A stretch of DNA of 50,954 nt from Gemmatimonadota bacterium. Lineage in GTDB: Bacteria; Latescibacterota; UBA2968. Both the position numbers and the translations under genes were made by a program. The notes below the pieces were generated by a model, which had not been told where the DNA came from, searched no databases, and saw only the letters and a list, made by a program, of their open reading frames with translations. Of this stretch, positions 1-8,400 are shown piece by piece; within the stretch, counting starts at the first letter, position 1; every line of letters starts with the position of its first letter. The stretch is taken from assembly GCA_026705765.1 (NCBI GenBank), contig JAPPAB010000167.1, forward strand, positions 1-50,954. Reading direction: 5' to 3'.

Positions 1-100
1 GGTCGAGATATGTGTACATATAGAAATACCCCCTCTTTACAGGTCAATATTTGATGGGGGAGCATAAATGGGAGAAGTGTAGCGAGTAGAAGTTCTTTGT

Positions 101-565
101 CTAACTCTTGCGTTCATAATATACGACTGTGAATTGATCATGTGGCTCTTTTTTTGAGATGGTCCATTCATTTTCGTCAAATTCGGGGAAGTATTCATCA
201 CCTGCGTATTCACCGTCGATGTACGATAGGATCATCTGGTCGGCTTTTGAAAGCAGGGCGCGATAAATTTCGCCGCCGCCGCAGATGAATACTTCGCGGT
301 CATAGGATCTGGCTTTTTCAATGGCTTCTTCGAGTGATCTGCACACATCTACGCCTTTTGTGTCGGGCAGGGTGCGGCTCACGATGACATGTAGGCGGTC
401 CGGCAGGGGTTTGCCACCCCAGGATTGATATGTTTTGCGCCCTACGAGGAGGACGTGTCCAGTAGTGGTGCGCCGAAAGTGCTTCGATTCTTCAGAGATG
501 TGCCAGGGCATTTGGTTGTCCCGACCAATGACGCGGTTTTTGTCCATTGCAGCGATGATGGTCAT
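101..565 (-). CDS. folA: Dihydrofolate reductase
   Basis: The 154-residue product has the usual length and motifs of bacterial DHFR, which reduces dihydrofolate to tetrahydrofolate with NADPH in the cytosol. The N-terminus runs MTIIAAMDKNRVIG, followed by a PW-H-E substrate loop near residues 19-26, VGRKTYQSW near 41-49, and the nucleotide-binding FICGGGEIY near 93-101. The acidic active-site residue in the W-H-I-S-E-E segment is Glu, where the E. coli enzyme has Asp27. The ATG is preceded by a GAGGAAAA ribosome site. It is the last gene of a minus-strand operon, 8 bases after rimO. No thymidylate synthase gene is nearby. The identification is secure. Confidence 0.96.
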   Translation of the reverse strand: MTIIAAMDKNRVIGRDNQMPWHISEESKHFRRTTTGHVLLVGRKTYQSWGGKPLPDRLHVIVSRTLPDTKGVDVCRSLEEAIEKARSYDREVFICGGGEIYRALLSKADQMILSYIDGEYAGDEYFPEFDENEWTISKKEPHDQFTVVYYERKS

Positions 566-573
566 TGTTTTCC

Positions 574-1914
574 TCAGTTTTGTGTGGGCGCGATTTCCAA
601 TAGGGCGTTGGTTTTGACGACATGTCCGATGAGGTCGTGTTCGGTTGCGTCGGTGATTTCGACTTCGACAAAGTCACCGATATTTGCAGGACCCGTGAAG
701 AATACGGCGCCGTCGATTTCCGGGGCGTCCATTCGCGTGCGGCCGATGTAGTGATATGCCGGGTCGTCTGAGGCTTCATCTACCAGTACTTTGAAGGTGC
801 GTCCCACATGTACGGCGTTCAATTCGCCCGATATTTGCGCCTGTAATGCCATGAGGTCGTTCAACCGTTCGCGTTTGATGTCTTCGGGTACGTCGTCTTG
901 CAGTGCGCCCGCTTGCGTGCCTTCTTCGTGTGAATAGGTGAATCCGACGAGGCGGTTGAATTGCATTTCATCGACGAAGTCCATGAGTTCTGCAAAGTGT
1001 TCATCGCGTTCGCCGGGAAATCCGGTGATAATTGATGAGCGGATGGTCAAATTGGGTATGCGTTCGCGCAAGGTGTGGATGAGTTTTCGAATGCCCGCTT
1101 TTGTGGTGCCCCGGTTCATGGCTTTTAGTATAGGGTCTGATGCGTGCTGGATGGGCAGGTCGATGTAGGCACACAATTTTTCTTCGGTTGCCAGGAGGTC
1201 GATTAGTTCATTGCGCCAACCGGTTGGATAGGCGTATAACATCCGCACCCAGTCGAGTTTCTCGATTTGGATTAGTTCTTTTAGCAGGTCTATCAGCCGG
1301 GGTTTGCCGTACAGGTCTGCGCCATATCGCATGGTGTCCTGGGCGATGAGGGCGATTTCGCGCACGCCGTTGCCGACCATGCGATAGGCTTCGGCGATGA
1401 GGCGGTCCAGGTTTTCGCTTTTGTTTTTTCCGCGAAAGCTCGGGATGGCGCAAAATGCACATGTTCTGTCGCATCCGTCCGAGATTCGCAAGTACGCCCA
1501 GTGTTTTGGGGTGAGTAGATGGCGGGCTTCTGCATCTCGGATGGTGTGTATGCGCGATGTGCCCAACAGGTGATCGCAGTGTGCGACGATTTCGCGTTCG
1601 CCGGCGAGGCCCACGATCATGTCTGCTTCGACGAGTTCGGTTTCCAATTCTGTTCGATATCGCTCGGCCAGGCAGCCCGTGACGATGACGCCGCGACAAC
1701 GTCCGTTTTTTTTGTATTCTGCGGCGTCCATTACTGTTGCTATTGATTCTTCTTTGGCTGGTTCGATGAATCCGCAGGTGTTGACGACGATGATGTCGGC
1801 GTCTTCCGCGTTGTCCGAGAGGTCGTAGCCGTTGAGCTTGAGGAGGTGGTGCATGCGCTCGGAATCGACGGTATTTTTGGGGCAGCCGAGGGTTATGAGG
1901 TTGATTGTTGGCAT
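574..1914 (-). CDS. rimO: Ribosomal protein S12 methylthiotransferase RimO
   Basis: Radical-SAM/[4Fe-4S] enzyme that methylthiolates the conserved Asp of ribosomal protein S12. The three Cys of the N-terminal UPF0004 domain are visible at C11 (TLGCPKN), C47 (NTCGF) and C81 (TGCLAERY). The radical-SAM CxxxCxxC triad is at C148, C152 and C155 (SDGCDRTCAFCAIPSF). A C-terminal TRAM-like segment follows, for a total of 446 residues. The TLGCPKNTVDSE start and the IPSFRGKNKSE context after the cluster favour RimO over MiaB. It lies between a PssA-like gene and folA in the same minus-strand transcription unit. Confidence 0.95.
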   Translation of the reverse strand: MPTINLITLGCPKNTVDSERMHHLLKLNGYDLSDNAEDADIIVVNTCGFIEPAKEESIATVMDAAEYKKNGRCRGVIVTGCLAERYRTELETELVEADMIVGLAGEREIVAHCDHLLGTSRIHTIRDAEARHLLTPKHWAYLRISDGCDRTCAFCAIPSFRGKNKSENLDRLIAEAYRMVGNGVREIALIAQDTMRYGADLYGKPRLIDLLKELIQIEKLDWVRMLYAYPTGWRNELIDLLATEEKLCAYIDLPIQHASDPILKAMNRGTTKAGIRKLIHTLRERIPNLTIRSSIITGFPGERDEHFAELMDFVDEMQFNRLVGFTYSHEEGTQAGALQDDVPEDIKRERLNDLMALQAQISGELNAVHVGRTFKVLVDEASDDPAYHYIGRTRMDAPEIDGAVFFTGPANIGDFVEVEITDATEHDLIGHVVKTNALLEIAPTQN

Positions 1915-1936
1915 AGGATATTTTCAGGTTAAAGGT

Positions 1937-2464
1937 TTATGGCATTGCCGTCCAGATAGCCCAAGCGTAGATTGCGATGAGTATTGTGATTATCACGGCA
2001 AATACAATCGCTTTTGGTTTGCGCGCTGGTATGTTGAGGAGCAGGGTTGCGATCATTAAAAGATATGTGATGAATAAAATTTGTCCAACGCGATCGTCGG
2101 GCAGGATAAAGCGCGTTGTGAATACCAGCGGCAAGAGTAATACCGATGATGGTCTTTCGTCCCGGTCTGTATCTGACAATTTTATGGCGTAAACACCTGT
2201 GTATCCGATGAGCAATGCGACGGATAGGGGACCTTTTAATCCAAAGCAATAGGCAAAAATAGCGGGTGCAAAACCATAGGTGCAAATTGCAATGAGGCGG
2301 TTGAGAACGACGTGTTTTGGGTTGCGCCAGATATTGAGCAGGGCGGCGAATAGCAGGGCTATGAGGGCGGCTTCGTATTGCGCGTGTATGGCGTAGATCG
2401 CGATGCCAAAGGCGAAGAACAAGCCCGATAGTGCGGTTAATCTGGATGGTGTTTTCAAATTCAT
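1937..2464 (-). CDS. PssA-like integral membrane protein lacking the CDP-alcohol phosphotransferase motif
   Basis: A 175-residue, strongly hydrophobic protein with about five to six membrane segments. It overlaps the phosphatidylserine decarboxylase stop by 4 bases (ATGA), the place where pssA is usually found. The stretch TYGFAPAIFAY (residues 62-72), followed by a Leu/Gly-rich helix, resembles the VTFGVAPxxLAY segment of CDP-diacylglycerol-serine O-phosphatidyltransferase. The defining DGxxAR...G...D...D motif that should precede it is absent; that region reads LLNIWRNPKHVVLNRLIAI instead. It may be a degenerate PssA paralogue without catalysis or an unrelated membrane protein that kept the position. 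The homology is inferred from position and one segment. Confidence 0.6.
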   Translation of the reverse strand: MNLKTPSRLTALSGLFFAFGIAIYAIHAQYEAALIALLFAALLNIWRNPKHVVLNRLIAICTYGFAPAIFAYCFGLKGPLSVALLIGYTGVYAIKLSDTDRDERPSSVLLLPLVFTTRFILPDDRVGQILFITYLLMIATLLLNIPARKPKAIVFAVIITILIAIYAWAIWTAMP

Positions 2465-3360
2465 GATACGGCCTGTACGCCCAGTTGTGATCCCGCGTGT
2501 ACCTGGACTTCGATGCCTGCTTGTGTATCGCGGGTCAGGTCATTGTCAAAGACAATGCGCCCGGGCTCAAACAAGAGTACCAGAGTAGATCCTCCAAATT
2601 GGAAATAGCCCTTTTCCTGCCCACGTTCTACATTGCCCGGCTGGTATGTTTGGACGATGCGCCCCACGCCCCAGCCCGCTACTTCCATGATCAGGATGCG
2701 GCCAAAGTGTTCGGTTTCGAGGTATGTTACTTCGCGCTTGTTGTGGGCAAATAAGTCGGGTTTTACGTCGAGGGCAATGGGATTGACGAGATAATAGCGT
2801 CCAGAGATTTTAGTAGATGAGGTTGCGATGCCAGCAACGGGAAAGTGGTAGCGGTGATAGTCTGCCGGGGCCAATCGAATGACGAGTGCAGCACCATTTC
2901 TATAGGGGATTGCAGATTCTTTTGATGATAGGAGGTGTGCAATATCGACATGGGATCCTTTGATGGGTAAACGGGTTTGTGCATTTAGTTTGGGATATGC
3001 GAGTACTTTGCCATCGGCGGGTGAACAGAAGATGCGGAGGTCGGCGATAAAGGGGCGTGCGTCGGGTTTGAGTTTGCGCGAGAAAAAGGCGTTTAGGTTT
3101 TTGTACTGGTTCAGGGGCAATTCGATTTCGTTGAGGTTGATGTCGTATTTTTGTACAAATGCCTGGATTTTTTTTCGCGATCCCGATAGGTCCATCCATT
3201 TGCCGAGTAGCCAGCAAAATGGGTATGTGTTCAGGACTATGTTGTAAATAACTATTGCGACCCGAGATCGCGCAACAGCGTATTGAACGCGGGGCAATAT
3301 GAGCGGTTCGGAGATCATTTCACCTGTTTTGCGATTGCGATAGGTTATTTGTTCGGTCAT
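2461..3360 (-). CDS. psd: Phosphatidylserine decarboxylase proenzyme
   Basis: Pyruvoyl-dependent enzyme that converts phosphatidylserine to phosphatidylethanolamine at the inner membrane. The catalytic features are visible: Asp in SPADGKV (D116), a His-rich APADYHRYHFP segment (H169, H172), and the self-cleavage site GGST at 256-259 (family consensus LGST), with Ser258 expected to become the pyruvoyl group. The length of 299 residues fits type I Psd, and a hydrophobic stretch near residues 34-53 suits membrane attachment. The gene is coupled to the PssA-like gene downstream by an ATGA overlap and follows the RluA-family gene. Confidence 0.93.
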   Translation of the reverse strand: MTEQITYRNRKTGEMISEPLILPRVQYAVARSRVAIVIYNIVLNTYPFCWLLGKWMDLSGSRKKIQAFVQKYDINLNEIELPLNQYKNLNAFFSRKLKPDARPFIADLRIFCSPADGKVLAYPKLNAQTRLPIKGSHVDIAHLLSSKESAIPYRNGAALVIRLAPADYHRYHFPVAGIATSSTKISGRYYLVNPIALDVKPDLFAHNKREVTYLETEHFGRILIMEVAGWGVGRIVQTYQPGNVERGQEKGYFQFGGSTLVLLFEPGRIVFDNDLTRDTQAGIEVQVHAGSQLGVQAVS

Positions 3361-3375
3361 GGGTGTGCTTTAAAG

Positions 3376-4023
3376 CTATGTGAAAGATTTGGGCCAAAAT
3401 TTTTCTGGCCGGGTTTCAAAGGTCATGCGTTCCTTTTTTGTCGGGTGTATTATGGTCAGGCTCTGTGCGTGGAGGGCGATGGCGCGGTTGGGGAATGGTT
3501 TGCGCGATCCGTATTTAAAGTCGCCCAATACAGGGTGGCCTATGTCCGCGAATTGTACGCGTATTTGGTGATGGCGTCCGGTGGCGAGGTCCACGCGGAT
3601 TGAGGATATCCCGTTGCGATATGCCAGTCGCTCGTACGTGAGTTCTGCGCGTTGTCCGTGAGGGGCGTTTACGATGCGGCTTTTTGTTTGCCGCCGCGCG
3701 ATGTGGTTTACGAGATGGCCGTTTTCGGGAATTTTGCCGTGGACGAGAGCGATATAGCGTTTTTCAACGGTTCGCTCTCGAAATTGTTGCGACAGGCGGC
3801 GAGCTGATTTCGATGTACGCGCAAAGACGACTACGCCCGATACGGGACGGTCCAATCGGTGTACGAGTCCGAGAAATACGTTGCCAGGTTTGTTGAATTT
3901 GACTTTGAGATAGGCTTTGCCCATGTCCAGCAAGTTTTTGTCGCCAGTGTGGTTGCCCTGTACGAGCAGGCCAGCGGTTTTGTGTACGACCAGCAGGTGA
4001 TTGTCGAGGTAGAGGATGTCCAT
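3376..4023 (-). CDS. RluA-family pseudouridine synthase
   Basis: A 215-residue protein with the catalytic signature VHRLDRPVSGV (residues 54-64), in which D58 is the catalytic aspartate. It also has the family motifs LLVVHKTAGLLVQG at the N-terminus, EKRYIALVHG in the middle, and TGRHHQIRVQFADIGHPVLGD near the C-terminus. There is no N-terminal S4 domain. It isomerises a uridine in rRNA or tRNA; the exact target (RluA-, RluC- or TruC-like) cannot be told from sequence alone. It is the first gene of the minus-strand operon ending at folA. Confidence 0.92.
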   Translation of the reverse strand: MDILYLDNHLLVVHKTAGLLVQGNHTGDKNLLDMGKAYLKVKFNKPGNVFLGLVHRLDRPVSGVVVFARTSKSARRLSQQFRERTVEKRYIALVHGKIPENGHLVNHIARRQTKSRIVNAPHGQRAELTYERLAYRNGISSIRVDLATGRHHQIRVQFADIGHPVLGDFKYGSRKPFPNRAIALHAQSLTIIHPTKKERMTFETRPEKFWPKSFT

Positions 4024-4163
4024 TGTGTCTCAAATTTACATGCTAAAGATTAAAAGCGCAACTGATGTGGGCATTTTGCGGTTGACCACAGGATGTGAAT
4101 GGGATAGCTTGCAGCGCGATAAGGGTTAAAGGCAACTGTCACTACTGAGTTGTGCGTACGTCA

Positions 4164-4186
4164 TTGCGGCAGGATTTTAGCCGCAA
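4164..4186. repeat. REP-like palindrome, copy 1
   Basis: TTGCGGC and GCCGCAA arms separated by 9 bases, within a context (tca...atccag) that recurs almost unchanged at 6618-6643. It sits just upstream of the pectate-lyase-like gene in the intergenic gap. The two copies differ by compensating changes in the stem (TTGCGGC versus ATCGCGGC), which suggests selection for the hairpin. Confidence 0.7.
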
Positions 4187-4201
4187 TCCAGAAAGGTTTT
4201 T

Positions 4202-5638
4202 ATGAAAAGATTTTTTGTTTTGCTCCTGATGGTCAGTGCGCCGCTCGGTGCGGATGAAAGTCTTCATCGGGCTGCGATTGATGCGATGGTTATGGCGGCG
4301 CGCTATTTTCGCACCGATGTTGCGACCAATGGCGGTTATTTGTGGCGGTATAAGACCGATTTTTCCATGCGCGAGGGCGAGGGTACGGCGTCGTTTTCGA
4401 CGATCTGGGTGCAGCCGCCGGGTACACCTGCTGTGGGTATGGCGTTTTTGGAGGCGTATGAGGCTACGGGCGATACGCTGTTTTTGAATGGTGCTGTTGA
4501 GGCGGCGCGCGCGCTTGTTTGGGGGCAACTCGCTTCCGGGGGTTGGGATTATCGCATTGATTTTGATGCGGAGCAGAGCAAACGCTGGCATTTTCGACGA
4601 GATGTCGAGCGGGGCGATGTCGATACGGGGAACCGCCGCAATCGCACGACGCTTGACGATAATAATACGCAGAGTGCGTTGCAGTTGTTGATGCGGGTTG
4701 ATAAGGTGCAAGATTTTGAGGATGAAGAGGTTCACACGGCGGTGTTATTTGGTCTCGATGCGCTTCTCAAGGCGCAGTATCCAAATGGGGCGTGGCCGCA
4801 GCGGTTTGAGGTTTTTCCCGATCCGGAAAAGTTTCCGGTGAAGAAGGCGCGTTATCCCAATACGTGGTCGCGGACCTATCCCAATACGCGCTATTTGGAT
4901 TATTATACGTTTAATGATAATGCGATTGCCGATGTGATCGAGACGATGGTTGAGGCGTACGATGTTTACGGGGATGTCCGCTACCTCGATGCGGCCAAGC
5001 GCGGTGGTGATTTTATTATTCTGGCGCAGATGCCCGAGCCACAGCCCGCGTGGGCGCAGCAGTACAATTTGGATATGGAGCCGACCTGGGCGCGTCGTTT
5101 TGAGCCGCCTTCTGTTACGGGTGGGGAGAGTTTTGGGGTTTTGCAAGTGCTTTTGGATTTGTATTTGGCGACCGGTGGGGAACGCTTTTTGGATCCGATT
5201 CCCAGGGCGCTGGATTGGGCAAAGCGCTCGCTTTTGCCCGATGGTCGCCTGGCGCGGTTTTACGAGCTTCAGACCAATCGGCCGCTGTTTTTTACCCGCG
5301 ATTATGTGCTTACGTATGACGATTCAGATTTGCCCACGCATTATGCGTTTAAGGTGAGTGGGAGTCGGATTGAGCGGGTTGAGGTTCTGTATAAGCGCAT
5401 CAGGGCAGAGGGGCGGGAGAAGATTCTGTCTGAGCGCGGGCGCGTTACCAGCCCGGGTGCTGATCGCGTGAGGGAAGTTATTGATGCGCTCGATGACCGG
5501 GGGCGCTGGGTCGAGCAGGGGTCGTTGAGGAATCCAGAGAATAGACGCGAGCGCATTGAGGCGGAGATTCTTTCGTGCCGCACGTTTATTCGGAATCTGA
5601 GCTTGCTGGCGCGTTATGTGAGAAGTGAACGAAAATAA
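4202..5638 (+). CDS. Pectate lyase-like secreted protein (Pec_lyase/PL10-type fold)
   Basis: A 478-residue protein with an N-terminal signal peptide (MKRFFVLLLMVSAPLGA). The body resembles the PelA/PL10 alpha-toroid family: RTTLDDNNTQSAL near residues 149-161, a YPNGAWPQRF segment near 197-206, YYTFNDNAIADV near 239-250, a PAWAQQYNLDMEPTWARRFE segment near 283-302, and a later GGESFGVL. These are hallmark positions in the family, which cleaves polygalacturonate by beta-elimination. About 140 further residues after the lyase core are unassigned. Its neighbour is an aldo/keto reductase 13 bases downstream. The exact substrate is not proven. Confidence in the fold is higher than in the activity. 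Confidence 0.78.
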   Translation: MKRFFVLLLMVSAPLGADESLHRAAIDAMVMAARYFRTDVATNGGYLWRYKTDFSMREGEGTASFSTIWVQPPGTPAVGMAFLEAYEATGDTLFLNGAVEAARALVWGQLASGGWDYRIDFDAEQSKRWHFRRDVERGDVDTGNRRNRTTLDDNNTQSALQLLMRVDKVQDFEDEEVHTAVLFGLDALLKAQYPNGAWPQRFEVFPDPEKFPVKKARYPNTWSRTYPNTRYLDYYTFNDNAIADVIETMVEAYDVYGDVRYLDAAKRGGDFIILAQMPEPQPAWAQQYNLDMEPTWARRFEPPSVTGGESFGVLQVLLDLYLATGGERFLDPIPRALDWAKRSLLPDGRLARFYELQTNRPLFFTRDYVLTYDDSDLPTHYAFKVSGSRIERVEVLYKRIRAEGREKILSERGRVTSPGADRVREVIDALDDRGRWVEQGSLRNPENRRERIEAEILSCRTFIRNLSLLARYVRSERK

Positions 5639-5651
5639 ATAAGGAGATGCT

Positions 5652-6572
5652 ATGCCTGAACTCGAAACGCGACGTCTTGGTCGCACGGAACTTAAACCCA
5701 AAGCGATTGGTCTTGGCTGTGCGTTTCTCGGCAGTCCGCAGCGCGTTTCCGATGATGAGGGGGTTGCGACTGTGCGAGAGGCGATTGATCGGGGGATCAA
5801 TTTTATCGATACGTCTGCTGCTTATGGCGCGGGCGAGAGCGAGCGGCGCGTGGGTCTCGCGCTTCAAGGGGGGTACCGGGAGAAGGTTTATTTGCAGACT
5901 AAGGCGGGTACTCATCGGGATCGGCGGCACGATTTTTCGGCGAAGTCGATTCGATGGACGGTTGAGAATAGTCTTAGGCAACTCAAGACGGATTATATCG
6001 ATGCGTTGCTTATCCACGATCCGAGGGATATAGAAGAGGTTTATTCACCGGGGTATGCTTCGGATGAGCTTTTGAAGATGAGAGACGAGGGGCTGATCGG
6101 TTATACGGGTATTGGCTGTCGTTCACACGATTTTCACCGCTATGCGATTGAGACGGGGGTTTGCGATATTGTGATTACGTTTCTCGATTATACGTTGCTG
6201 AGTCAGACGGCTGCGGAGACGACGATTCCTCTCGCGCTTGAGCACGATGTGGGTGTTATTCTGGCGAGTGTGCAGGGTATGGGTGTGCTGGCAGGTCCCA
6301 GGCCCGATGTCGAGTTGACGGGTCGCCGGTATCCAGGGCAGGCAGAGCGCGCTGTTGCGATGTGGGAGTGGTGCAATGCGCGGGGGATTAGTATTCGTCG
6401 CTTTGCTCTGCAGTTTTGTCTGGCAGCACCCTTAAATGGCAATGGCATGCTTCTTGTGGGACCGGCTTCTCCCCGCGAACTCGACGAGGTGCTCTCCGAT
6501 GCCACTGCTGATGTTGATCTCGATCTTTGGGGGGAGTTTGAGAGGGCGTTTGGTGTGGGGTTGGAAGTGTGA
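5652..6572 (+). CDS. Aldo/keto reductase
   Basis: A 306-residue NADPH-dependent oxidoreductase of the AKR superfamily. The catalytic tetrad is intact: Asp and Tyr in FIDTSAAYGAGESE (residues 51-64), Lys in LQTKAG (near 81), and His in YIDALLIHDPRD (near 118). The ATG is preceded by AAGGAG at good spacing. It follows the pectate-lyase-like gene by 13 bases and is probably co-transcribed with it, so a role in processing uronic acids or other sugars is plausible but inferred. Its last codons run into a purine-rich GAAGT-type repeat. Confidence 0.9.
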   Translation: MPELETRRLGRTELKPKAIGLGCAFLGSPQRVSDDEGVATVREAIDRGINFIDTSAAYGAGESERRVGLALQGGYREKVYLQTKAGTHRDRRHDFSAKSIRWTVENSLRQLKTDYIDALLIHDPRDIEEVYSPGYASDELLKMRDEGLIGYTGIGCRSHDFHRYAIETGVCDIVITFLDYTLLSQTAAETTIPLALEHDVGVILASVQGMGVLAGPRPDVELTGRRYPGQAERAVAMWEWCNARGISIRRFALQFCLAAPLNGNGMLLVGPASPRELDEVLSDATADVDLDLWGEFERAFGVGLEV

Positions 6573-6605
6573 AGTAGGAAGTGAGAAATGTGAAGTAAGA
6601 AGTTG
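6563..6605. repeat. Imperfect purine-rich tandem repeat
   Basis: Repeated units of the form (g)tgaagta(g/a)gaagt straddle the stop codon of the aldo/keto reductase. At least three related units are visible. Its function is unknown; it is a low-complexity intergenic repeat next to two hairpin repeats. Confidence 0.55.
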
Positions 6606-6617
6606 AAAGCGATTGTC

Positions 6618-6643
6618 ATCGCGGCAGGGTGTTGAGCCGCGAT
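6618..6643. repeat. REP-like palindrome, copy 2
   Basis: ATCGCGGC and GCCGCGAT arms around a 10-base loop. It shares the flanking tca...atccag context with the copy at 4164-4186. Confidence 0.7.
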
Positions 6644-6658
6644 CCAGTGTTTGTTGTA

Positions 6659-6681
6659 GGGGCGACCCCCTGTGGTCGCCC
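6659..6681. repeat. GC-rich intergenic hairpin repeat
   Basis: GGGCGACC and GGTCGCCC arms flank a 6-base loop (ccctgt). It directly follows REP copy 2 and forms a composite repeat. No T-tract follows, so it is not a convincing terminator. Confidence 0.65.
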
Positions 6682-6794
6682 TGTGTTTTGTACCTATTTC
6701 TGATGTTATACCCAATGATCATTACTAAATAAAATATATTTAAAGAGATTTTTTCTCTTTTCACCTTGATTTTTGGCTAAATTTCTCTAAGTTT

Positions 6795-6823
6795 AATATG
6801 ATATAAGCCGAAAATATCATATT
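6795..6823. promoter_or_regulatory. Perfect 10-bp inverted repeat abutting the Shine-Dalgarno sequence
   Basis: AATATGATAT (6795-6804) and ATATCATATT (6814-6823) are exact reverse complements separated by 9 bases. The right arm directly touches AGGAGG (6824-6829), the ribosome site of the AAA ATPase. The position suits an operator or an RNA hairpin that controls translation of the ATPase. The upstream DNA (6715-6790) is very AT-rich. Confidence 0.65.
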
Positions 6824-6836
6824 AGGAGGTGGTGAG

Positions 6837-8132
6837 ATGATAATCAGTTTCTCAGTAGAAAACTGGATGTCTTTCCGCGACCCAACCACCTTTTCGATGG
6901 TTGCCAGCCGAGAGCGTCAGCATGGAGAACGCGTCCCAAAGCTCGGCAAGTACCAAACGCGGGTTCTTCCGATTGCGGCGATTTATGGCGGCAATGCCTC
7001 GGGCAAGACCAATTTTTTTAAGGCTCTGAATTTTGTCAAGACGCTGGTTATTAAAGGTACCAGACCCGATAGCCTGATTCCAATTGAGACATTTCGATTG
7101 GATGCCGAGGGGAAAAGTCGGCCTTCGTGCTTTTCTTTTGAGTTGCTGATTGACGAGATCATCTACGATTTTAGCTTTGCAGTGACCCAAGAGGCGGTGC
7201 TGGAAGAAAGAATGGTTAAGATCACGAGTACAAGTGAAAAAGTGCTCTATGATCGACGAGATGGCAATCTCAGCTTTGATACATCGCTCGCCGAAGACAT
7301 GTTCTTGCAATTCGCTTTCAGGGGGACCCGGGATAATCAGCTTTTTTTGACCAACTCCGTGTCCCAAAAGGTGGACAATTTCAGACCAGTCTATGACTGG
7401 TTTGAGAATACGCTTGAACTGGTGGCACCCGACTCGCGGTTTGGACCCTTTGAGTTTTTTGATGAAGAACATCCACTTTACATGGCCATGAACGAGATGT
7501 TGACATGGCTCGATACCGGAATTGCTCATCTTGATAGTGAAGAAATTCCATTTGAGAACATACCGCTTACCGAGCGATTAAAGACCGAACTCCAGGAAGA
7601 AGTGCAGGAAGGTAAGAGTGCTCATCTGGTGCGGGAAAATCCGGCTGACCGCATGGTGATTACCCGCAAGGATGGGGAGTTAACCGCAAAGAGACTGGTC
7701 ACTTTCCATACGAAATCGGATGGTACAGAGGCCAGATTCGAAATTCATCAGGAATCGGATGGTTCACTACGGGTTATTGATCTCCTGCCCGCCTTTATTG
7801 ATCTTTCGTCGCAAGTGTCTCAGAGGGTCTATCTTATTGATGAGATTGACCGCAGTCTGCATCCCTTGTTGATCCGTCACCTACTTGAGATGTACCTGAC
7901 CTGTTGTTCTGCAGAGACTCGAACGCAATTGCTGCTGACGACCCATAATGTTATGCTGATGGATCAGCAGTTGTTGCGTCGGGACGAAATGTGGGCGGCG
8001 GAAAGGGATAAGTCAGGCGTGTCGAGTCTGTTTTCTTTTAGCGAGTACAAAGATGTTCGTTATGACAAGGATATTCGGAAAAGTTATTTGCAGGGGCGGA
8101 TGGGAGGTATCCCTCGCATCTCGCCAGGATGA
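6837..8132 (+). CDS. AAA-family ATP-binding protein (COG1106/RloA-like, abortive-infection type)
   Basis: A 431-residue SMC/ABC-like ATPase starting after a strong AGGAGG site. It opens with an [13 protein letters not shown] motif typical of COG1106 proteins. Walker A is GGNASGKT at residues 51-58, Walker B is LIDEID at 333-338 followed by RSLHP, and an LLTTHN switch-like motif follows near 364-369. Related proteins act in phage defence, often paired with RloB or another nuclease. Here no RloB-like gene follows: a 7-codon ORF overlaps the stop, then a 39-residue ORF. A perfect inverted repeat precedes the start. It is the first gene of the accessory island. The defence role is inferred from the family. 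Confidence 0.82.
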   Translation: MIISFSVENWMSFRDPTTFSMVASRERQHGERVPKLGKYQTRVLPIAAIYGGNASGKTNFFKALNFVKTLVIKGTRPDSLIPIETFRLDAEGKSRPSCFSFELLIDEIIYDFSFAVTQEAVLEERMVKITSTSEKVLYDRRDGNLSFDTSLAEDMFLQFAFRGTRDNQLFLTNSVSQKVDNFRPVYDWFENTLELVAPDSRFGPFEFFDEEHPLYMAMNEMLTWLDTGIAHLDSEEIPFENIPLTERLKTELQEEVQEGKSAHLVRENPADRMVITRKDGELTAKRLVTFHTKSDGTEARFEIHQESDGSLRVIDLLPAFIDLSSQVSQRVYLIDEIDRSLHPLLIRHLLEMYLTCCSAETRTQLLLTTHNVMLMDQQLLRRDEMWAAERDKSGVSSLFSFSEYKDVRYDKDIRKSYLQGRMGGIPRISPG

Positions 8133-8178
8133 TTATTCGCAAATCTTCATAATCCGGAGAAAATAGAGGAACGGACTG

Positions 8179-8298
8179 ATGCCGTCGAGAAGACGTAGAT
8201 TCCGCATCAAAGAATTGCGAAAGGGTAATTCCCTTTTCGAAATGTTTGAAGTCACAAGGGAAGGTTACGCCGACGCAGATGAAATCGACCTGAACTAA
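8179..8298 (+). CDS. Small basic/acidic hypothetical protein (39 aa)
   Basis: A short ORF with an ATG preceded by AGAGG at about 9 bases. It encodes a 39-residue peptide with an Arg-rich N-terminus (MPSRRRRFRIKELRKG) and an acidic C-terminus (DADEIDLN). It lies 46 bases after the AAA ATPase in the same orientation and could be co-transcribed. No family is recognised. It could be a genuine small partner of the ATPase, a remnant of one, or chance. Confidence 0.4.
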   Translation: MPSRRRRFRIKELRKGNSLFEMFEVTREGYADADEIDLN

Positions 8299-8400
8299 TC
8301 CCTTTGCTGCTCTAATAAAGAAAAATGGTTGTATAAGCGAAACGCTTTGAATAGCCCCAGCATTCTATAATTGTCAATCATCCTGATAGAGAAGTGGAAA

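Noticed and set aside
1-100. CCCCC...GGGGG inverted repeat near the left edge as a terminator for folA
   Set aside because: The arms are five to six bases with a loop of about 20 and no T-tract in the right orientation.
8335-8347. AAGCG-AAA-CGCTT hairpin as a terminator
   Set aside because: The stem is five bases and no T-tract follows.
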